Shown here in pieces: positions 59,113 to 64,000 of a DNA stretch of 64,000 nucleotides. The notes under the pieces are model-generated. The model was not told the origin of the DNA. It made no database searches and was given only the letters and a program-made list of their open reading frames with translations. Origin of the DNA: Hyphomicrobium sp. 12-62-95 (GTDB taxonomy: Bacteria > Pseudomonadota > Alphaproteobacteria > Rhizobiales > Hyphomicrobiaceae). The first letter of the stretch is position 1, and each line of letters begins with the position of its first letter. The DNA is taken from the NCBI GenBank assembly GCA_002279935.1, contig NCCZ01000004.1, positions 248,001 through 312,000 on the forward strand, read 5' to 3'. The position numbers and the translations under genes were made by a program.

Positions 59113-59148
59113 GGCCGCGGATTTAAACAGTCCGCGGCCGTTTTCTTT
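59113..59148 (+). terminator. Rho-independent terminator after metK
   Basis: GGCCGCGGA (59113-59121) pairs with TCCGCGGCC (59131-59139), followed by GTTTTCTTT. It starts 22 bp after the metK stop. Confidence 0.92.
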
Positions 59149-59159
59149 GATATCCCAGC

Positions 59160-59867
59160 ATGATGACCGTCGAGTCAGACAAACACGCGCGCGACGAACT
59201 CCGCTCCTTCGGCCGCAAACGCGCCCGCAAGCCGAGCCCCCGTCAGCAGACACTCTGGGATGCCGCCCTGCCGCGCCTCCGCGTCGATCCGGCGACCCTC
59301 GCCGACAACCCATTGCCCTCACTCTTCCCCGCACCCGTCACTGAGGTCTGGCTGGAAATTGGCTTCGGCGGCGCTGAGCATCTGATCCATCAGGCCGCCG
59401 CCAATCCGGATGTTGGCCTCATCGGCTGCGAACCCTTCGAAGACGGCGTTATCAAAGCCCTGACCGCCATTGAAGAACGCGGCCTTCCAAACGTCCGCCT
59501 TCACCCCGACGACGTTCGCCCACTCCTGCGCGCCCTGCCCCCGGCATCATTGACAAAAGTCTTCGTCCTCTTCCCCGACCCCTGGCCCAAAGCCCGCCAC
59601 GCCAAACGCCGCCTCGTATCCAAAACCTTCCTCGATACCCTCGCCCGCGTCATGCTGCCCGGTGCCGAACTGCGCGTCGCCACCGACATTCCCGCCTATG
59701 CCCGAACCGTCCTGGAAGCAGCCATTCCCCACCCCGCCTTCCGCTGGACCGCCACCGGCCCGGCCGATTGGCGAACCCCGTGGCCTGATTGGCCCGGCAC
59801 CCGCTATGAGGCCAAGGCGCATCGCGAAGGCCGCCGCCCGATGTTCTTCACGTTCCATCGCGTCTGA
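59160..59867 (+). CDS. trmB: tRNA (guanine46-N7)-methyltransferase TrmB
   Basis: A 235-residue SAM-dependent enzyme that makes m7G46 in tRNA variable loops. The SAM site is EIGFGGAEHL. The family-specific VFVLFPDPWPKARHAKRRLV and the C-terminal GTRYEAKAHREGR motif are intact. The N-terminus has a basic stretch of about 30 residues. It sits between the metK terminator and the rimP leader, so it is probably transcribed alone. Confidence 0.95.
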   Translation: MMTVESDKHARDELRSFGRKRARKPSPRQQTLWDAALPRLRVDPATLADNPLPSLFPAPVTEVWLEIGFGGAEHLIHQAAANPDVGLIGCEPFEDGVIKALTAIEERGLPNVRLHPDDVRPLLRALPPASLTKVFVLFPDPWPKARHAKRRLVSKTFLDTLARVMLPGAELRVATDIPAYARTVLEAAIPHPAFRWTATGPADWRTPWPDWPGTRYEAKAHREGRRPMFFTFHRV

Positions 59868-59968
59868 ACGGAGCTTTACAAAAAAGTTCGGGTTAACGCG
59901 CAAAAACTGCCCACATCGGCCTTGCCAGAAACAGCGCCATTGCGTAGCTTGACGGTGCTCATGATCAT

Positions 59969-60009
59969 CTCAACTCTTGAGAGTGGGCCCGCAAGGGTCC
60001 GCTCTTTTT
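59969..60009 (+). promoter_or_regulatory. Attenuator-like leader of the rimP-nusA-infB operon
   Basis: An 11-bp stem (59980-59990 with 59995-60005, GCAA tetraloop) followed by TTTTTG looks like a rho-independent terminator 60 bp before rimP. A smaller hairpin CTCAA/TTGAG (59969-59973 with 59977-59981) overlaps its first bases, so the two structures exclude each other. This could be an attenuator of the operon, or simply the trmB terminator. Confidence 0.7.
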
Positions 60010-60068
60010 GTTTTAGGGGTTACCGATCATGGGTCTGAACGATCGGATCAACCCGGGCCAGTGGCGGA

Positions 60069-60674
60069 ATGCAGGCCGAAACGCACGCGAACGACGCGAG
60101 ATTTTACAGCGAAACCGGCTTGGCCGCGACGCTCGCCGGGCTTGTGGAGCCTGTGCTTGAAAATCTCGGCTATCGTCTGGTGCGCGTGAAGATCTCCGGC
60201 CGCGACGGCCAGACTGTGCAGATCATGGCCGAACGCCCCGATGGCACCATGACCATCGAAGACTGCGAAAAGGTCTCCAAGGAATTGTCGCCCCTGCTCG
60301 ATGCACACGATCCCGTCTCTGAGGCCTACCGTTTGGAGGTCTCCTCGCCCGGCATCGACCGCCCTCTGGTCCGCGCCTCCGATTTCGAGAACTGGTCAGG
60401 CCATCAGGCCAAGATCGAACTGCGCCAACCCGTCGACGGCCGCCGCCGCTTCCAGGGCAAGCTCGAAGGCTTCGAAGACGGCGAAGTCCGCGTCGAACTC
60501 GAACTGCCTGAGATCGGTGCGACGACAATTGGATTTCCGCTGAGCCTCGTCTCCGAAGCCCGGCTGATAATGACAGACGAACTGATCCGCGAAGCGCTCA
60601 CGCGCGCAAAGAAACAAGGACGCACCGGTTTCGCCGATGGCGCTGAACCGGACGAATTTGAGGTGGAGAACTGA
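60069..60674 (+). CDS. rimP: Ribosome maturation factor RimP
   Basis: RimP assists assembly of the 30S subunit. The 201-residue product has the N-terminal alpha-beta domain (ETGLAATLAGLVEPVLENLGYRLVRVKI), the DCEKVSKELSPLLD and YRLEVSSPGIDRPL motifs, and a C-terminal SH3-like domain. A tail of about 25 acidic/polar residues follows. It is the first gene of the rimP-nusA-ylxR-infB operon, and nusA starts after 2 bp. The ATG at 60069 lacks a good ribosome-binding site. Confidence 0.94.
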   Translation: MQAETHANDARFYSETGLAATLAGLVEPVLENLGYRLVRVKISGRDGQTVQIMAERPDGTMTIEDCEKVSKELSPLLDAHDPVSEAYRLEVSSPGIDRPLVRASDFENWSGHQAKIELRQPVDGRRRFQGKLEGFEDGEVRVELELPEIGATTIGFPLSLVSEARLIMTDELIREALTRAKKQGRTGFADGAEPDEFEVEN

Positions 60675-60676
60675 GC

Positions 60677-62329
60677 ATGGCCGGCATTGCAGGTATCAGC
60701 GCCAACAGGCTCGAGCTGTTGCAGATCGCAGACTCAGTCGCGCGCGAGAAATCGATCGACCGCAAGATCGTCATCCAGGCGATGGAAAACGCGATCCAGA
60801 AAGCGGCCAAGTCCCGCTATGGCGCCGAAAACGACATTCGCTGCGAAATCGACCCCAAAACCGGCGAAACCCGCCTCACGCGCGTGCTCGCCGTCGTCGA
60901 AAACGTCGAGAACGAAGCCACCGAAATTCGCCTCGCCGATGCGCAGCGCCGCAACCCGGAAGTCAGCATCGGCGATCTCATCGCCGAAAGCCTGCCGCCT
61001 CTGGAATTCGGCCGCGTCGCCGCCCAGAACGCCAAGCAGGTCATCGTTCAGCAGGTCCGCGAAGCCGAGCGCGATCGCCAGTTCGGCGAATACAAGGACC
61101 GCATCGGTGAAATCATCAACGGCACCGTCAAGCGCGCCGAATACGGCAACGTCATCGTCGATCTCGGCCGCGCCGAAGGCATCATCCGCCGCGATGAAAT
61201 GATCCCGCGCGAAACGCCCAAATACGGCGATCGCGTCCGCGCCTACATCTACGACGTTCGCCGCGAGCAGCGCGGCCCCCAGATCTTCCTTTCGCGCGCC
61301 CGCCCCGAATTCATGGCCCGCCTGTTCGCCCAGGAAGTGCCGGAAATCTATGACGGCGTCGTCGAAATCAAGTCGGTCGCGCGTGATCCCGGCTCGCGCG
61401 CCAAGATCGCCGTTGTATCCAAGGACAACTCGATCGACCCCGTCGGCGCCTGCGTCGGTATGCGTGGCGCCCGTGTCCAGGCCGTCGTCAACGAACTCCA
61501 GGGCGAGAAGGTCGACATCATCCAGTGGAACCCGGATGCCGCGAGCTTCATCGTTAATGCGCTGGCCCCGGCCGAAGTGTCGAAGGTCGTTCTCGATGAA
61601 GACACCAACCGCATCGAAGTCGTCGTACCCGAATCGCAGCTCTCGCTCGCCATCGGCCGCCGCGGCCAGAACGTGCGCCTCGCCTCCCAGCTGACCGGCT
61701 GGGACATCGACATTCTAACCGAGCAGGAAGAAAGCGAGCGCCGCCAGAAGGAATTCAGCGAGCGTACGCAGATGCTCATGGATGCCCTCGATGTCGACGA
61801 AGTCATCGCCCAGCTCCTCGTCACCGAAGGCTTCGCCACGGTGGAAGAAGTGGCGTTCGTCGATCTCGGTGAAATCGCCAACATCGAAGGCTTCGATGAA
61901 GGCACCGCCGAACAAATCCAGACGCGTGCCCGCGAACACCTTGAACAGCAGGAAGCCGAACGCGACGCCAAGCGCCGCGAACTGGGCGTTGCCGACGAAG
62001 TAGCCGAAGTCCAGGGCGTCACGTCCGCCATGCTGGTGGCCTTCGGCGAACACGGCATCAAATCGCTCGAAGACCTCGCCGATTGCGCAACCGACGATCT
62101 GATCGGCTGGACCGAGCGCAAGAAGGACAAGGATAGCGAGCCTGTCCGCCATAAGGGCATTCTCGACGGCTTCGAAATCGACCGCGCCGGTGCCGAGGAG
62201 ATGATCCTCTCCGCGCGCGTTCTGGCTGGCTGGATTACGGCCGAAGAAGAAACTCCGGAAGAAGCCGACGAAGCCGGTGCCGATGCCGAGGCGGAAGACG
62301 CCCCGGACGCCCCCGCGACTGAAGCCTGA
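60677..62329 (+). CDS. nusA: Transcription termination/antitermination factor NusA
   Basis: NusA binds RNA polymerase and nascent RNA and controls pausing, termination and antitermination. The 550-residue protein has the N-terminal polymerase-binding domain (about 1-130), S1 (about 140-205), two KH domains (about 215-350, with [18 protein letters not shown] and [13 protein letters not shown]), and C-terminal helix-hairpin-helix acidic repeats (about 360-500). The last 30 residues are almost all Glu, Asp and Ala. It is tightly linked to rimP and ylxR. If the upstream hairpin is an attenuator, NusA could act on its own operon; that is inference. Confidence 0.96.
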   Translation: MAGIAGISANRLELLQIADSVAREKSIDRKIVIQAMENAIQKAAKSRYGAENDIRCEIDPKTGETRLTRVLAVVENVENEATEIRLADAQRRNPEVSIGDLIAESLPPLEFGRVAAQNAKQVIVQQVREAERDRQFGEYKDRIGEIINGTVKRAEYGNVIVDLGRAEGIIRRDEMIPRETPKYGDRVRAYIYDVRREQRGPQIFLSRARPEFMARLFAQEVPEIYDGVVEIKSVARDPGSRAKIAVVSKDNSIDPVGACVGMRGARVQAVVNELQGEKVDIIQWNPDAASFIVNALAPAEVSKVVLDEDTNRIEVVVPESQLSLAIGRRGQNVRLASQLTGWDIDILTEQEESERRQKEFSERTQMLMDALDVDEVIAQLLVTEGFATVEEVAFVDLGEIANIEGFDEGTAEQIQTRAREHLEQQEAERDAKRRELGVADEVAEVQGVTSAMLVAFGEHGIKSLEDLADCATDDLIGWTERKKDKDSEPVRHKGILDGFEIDRAGAEEMILSARVLAGWITAEEETPEEADEAGADAEAEDAPDAPATEA

Positions 62330-62359
62330 GCAGGAAGATGAGGCGGGAGGCCCAAAGGA

Positions 62360-63025
62360 TTGGCGCGCAGCCGTCGAGCACGTGATGCTGACGAAGACGA
62401 AGCGGGCGATGGCTCGCAGCGTCTGTGCGCGCTGACTCGGGTTGCCCTTCCCAAGGACGATTTGATCCGCTTTGTCCGCGGCCCTGACGGCACACTCTAC
62501 CCCGACCCGGGCGCTAAGCTCCCGGGCCGCGGCGTCTGGGTCACCGCCACGGCTGCAAAAATCGCCGAAGCCGTCAAAGCCAAAGTCTTTGCCCGCTCCC
62601 TCAAGGCCGAGGTCAAGGTCCCGGCCGATCTCGCCGACAAAGTTGGCGACCTCTTAGAGCGGCGCGCCCTTGATGCGCTCTCCATTGCCAACAAGGCGGG
62701 CCTCGTCACCACCGGGTTCGATAAGCTCGACGCCCTGGTCGCCAAGAGCCCCGTCGCCATCCTTCTGCATGCGCGCGAAGCCTCCCCCGACGGCGCCGGC
62801 AAACTGGATCGTAAATACATCGCGGTGTCGCGGGCAAACCACCGGGACCACCGCATCGTGACACTTTTTACGGTCGAACAAATGAGCTTGGCCATAGGCC
62901 GGTCAAATGTGGTACATGCTGCCCTCACACAGGGCGGAGCGACCGAGAAATTCTTGAGCGAGGCCGGGCGCCTAGAGCGCTACCGGCCTGCTTTGGTTGA
63001 AGAAATTACTATTCCGGACGCATAA
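62360..63025 (+). CDS. YlxR (DUF448) plus L7Ae-like RNA-binding protein
   Basis: A 221-residue two-domain protein. The YlxR part (about 15-95) has [23 protein letters not shown] and [10 protein letters not shown]. The second part (about 100-195) resembles the L7Ae/YlxQ fold, with [23 protein letters not shown]. In Firmicutes these are two separate genes (ylxR and ylxQ) in the nusA-infB operon; here they form one protein, as is usual in alphaproteobacteria. A role in RNA binding or ribosome biogenesis is likely. The TTG start has GGGAGG about 9 bases upstream. Confidence 0.9.
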   Translation: MARSRRARDADEDEAGDGSQRLCALTRVALPKDDLIRFVRGPDGTLYPDPGAKLPGRGVWVTATAAKIAEAVKAKVFARSLKAEVKVPADLADKVGDLLERRALDALSIANKAGLVTTGFDKLDALVAKSPVAILLHAREASPDGAGKLDRKYIAVSRANHRDHRIVTLFTVEQMSLAIGRSNVVHAALTQGGATEKFLSEAGRLERYRPALVEEITIPDA

Positions 63026-63054
63026 GGCGCCGACGAGATCTGCGGAAAGACCGA

Positions 63055-64000
63055 ATGGATACGAAGGACGACACGACCGACAAGACAGCCCGCCCCGGCG
63101 CCGCCGGCGCCTCAGGGTCGGGAACAGCCGGTGCAGGGACACGCAAACCGTTGTCTTTGCAGCGGACGGTCGAGTCTGGGCATGTGCGGCAGAATTTCAG
63201 CCATGGCCGCTCCAAACCGGTGATCGTTGAAAAGCGCAAGTCGCGCAAATTGGGCGGCACCGATGCGCCAGCCCCCGCCGCTCCCGCACCCGCCTCCGTG
63301 AAGCCGCCGGCCGCAGCGCGCGCTCCCGACCAGCCCCGCGCGCCCGAGCAGCGCGCCGAAGCCGGCCGCACCCTGCGTCCCGAGGAGCGCGATGCCCGCG
63401 CCCGCGCCTTGGCCGAAGCCCGCCGCCAGACCGAAATCGAAGGTGCCGAACGCGCCGAACGCGAGCGCGCCGAGGCCGCCGCCCGGCCAGCCGAAGCGCC
63501 CGCTCCGGCTCCCGCGGCTGCGCCTGCTCCTGCAGCGCCCGTTGCCGCCGCACCTGCAGCCCCGCCCGCACCGGCGGCGCCCGCACCCCGCGCCGAAACG
63601 CCCGCATCCGCTCCCACGCAGGCCCGCGCACCGTCGTCGGCCCCGCGCCGCGACGGACCGCCCCCGCGCTCCAACGAAGGCGGCGCCCGTCCGGCTGGCC
63701 GCTTCGAAGGCCGTGGCGGCCCGCGTCCCGCTGGTCAAGGCTACAACACCGCCAATATGACCCGCGAAGGCGGCCGCCCGCAGGAAATTAGATTTCCCAC
63801 CGCGCGCCCCGCGCCCGCACCCGAGCGTCCCGCAATCGAGCCCCCGAAGGGCAAGGAAGTCCGCGGCGAACCGCGCGCCACCCGCCCGGAGATGGTGGAA
63901 GACGAGGAAACCCGTGTCATCAAGCGCGGCGGCAAGATCGTTCGCACCCCGGTCAAGACAACACCGGAACCGGTGAAAGAGCGCGTCAAGCTCACCATCA
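63055..64000 (+). CDS. infB: Translation initiation factor IF-2, N-terminal part (runs off the window)
   Basis: The reading frame from ATG at 63055 stays open to the window edge (315 codons). It contains the conserved alphaproteobacterial IF-2 N-terminus [32 protein letters not shown], split here by no stop or frameshift. A long Ala/Pro/Arg-rich linker (about 80-230) follows, then [20 protein letters not shown] near the end. The GTPase and fMet-tRNA-binding domains lie beyond 64000. The gene completes the rimP-nusA-ylxR-infB operon, 29 bp after ylxR. Confidence 0.95.
   Translation, partial: MDTKDDTTDKTARPGAAGASGSGTAGAGTRKPLSLQRTVESGHVRQNFSHGRSKPVIVEKRKSRKLGGTDAPAPAAPAPASVKPPAAARAPDQPRAPEQRAEAGRTLRPEERDARARALAEARRQTEIEGAERAERERAEAAARPAEAPAPAPAAAPAPAAPVAAAPAAPPAPAAPAPRAETPASAPTQARAPSSAPRRDGPPPRSNEGGARPAGRFEGRGGPRPAGQGYNTANMTREGGRPQEIRFPTARPAPAPERPAIEPPKGKEVRGEPRATRPEMVEDEETRVIKRGGKIVRTPVKTTPEPVKERVKLTI

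Overview
The window reads as a stretch of chromosome from a GC-rich alphaproteobacterium, most likely of the order Hyphomicrobiales (rhizobia and relatives, perhaps a Hyphomicrobium-like genus). The reasons are the rhizobial gene order miaB-phoH-ybeY-corC-lnt-XRE regulator-metK-trmB-rimP-nusA-ylxR-infB, the DUF1674-htpX-rsmB-heparinase-like-purH block, an ornithine-lipid acyltransferase, a Tad-type pseudopilin-like protein and an IF-2 N-terminus of alphaproteobacterial type. Nearly all genes are intact and housekeeping. I found no prophage, insertion sequence, integrase, CRISPR array or restriction/defence island. About 16 of 58 protein genes appear to start with GTG or TTG.

Layout. 1-8078: a TadG-like von Willebrand protein and a DUF1674 protein (both minus), then htpX, rsmB, a heparinase II/III-like gene and purH (plus). 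8079-8337 is a repeat-rich spacer in which one palindromic repeat appears to have been inserted into another. 8338-13641: mutS (minus) and the malic enzyme maeB (plus). 13628-22143 is a long minus-strand block: a large CorA-like membrane protein, an MDR oxidoreductase, a cupin, olsB, a soluble hybrid histidine kinase, Trm112-like, Lon-N-domain protein, the chaperedoxin cnoX and a prolyl-tRNA editing protein. 22350-22424 is tRNA-Gly(GCC), followed by an orphan parA and a secreted protein built of about seven PPV/PPI repeats (both minus). 24414-28023: lemA, two TPM-domain genes and an MFS transporter. 28196-33386: accA, three tandem L,D-transpeptidase genes and a UPF0114 membrane protein. 33464-37762: secA (minus) diverges from a periplasmic parvulin (plus). 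37982-41386: argJ, a thiopurine methyltransferase-like gene and mutT (plus), with a PilZ protein and an acetyltransferase on the minus strand. 41551-48330: glnD-murJ-trpS, a universal stress protein and an Nfu-type Fe-S carrier. 48425-57140: rutE, tsaB-rimI-plsC, and miaB-phoH-ybeY-corC-lnt. 57246-64000: XRE regulator, metK, trmB and the rimP-nusA-ylxR-infB operon, with infB cut by the window edge.

How the genes work together. The two best-connected groups are translation/ribosome maturation (rsmB, trmB, miaB, tsaB, rimI, ybeY, rimP, nusA, ylxR, infB, trpS, prolyl-tRNA editing, Trm112) and the cell envelope (secA, parvulin, lnt, murJ, plsC, olsB, three L,D-transpeptidases, htpX). I do not see a convincing new multi-gene system. 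The places most worth a second look are the tandem L,D-transpeptidase triplet with three different predicted ways of membrane targeting, the oversized CorA-like protein, the PPV-repeat secreted protein, the nested repeats after purH, the attenuator-like rimP leader, and a perfect 17-bp hairpin after trpS that lacks a T-tract.
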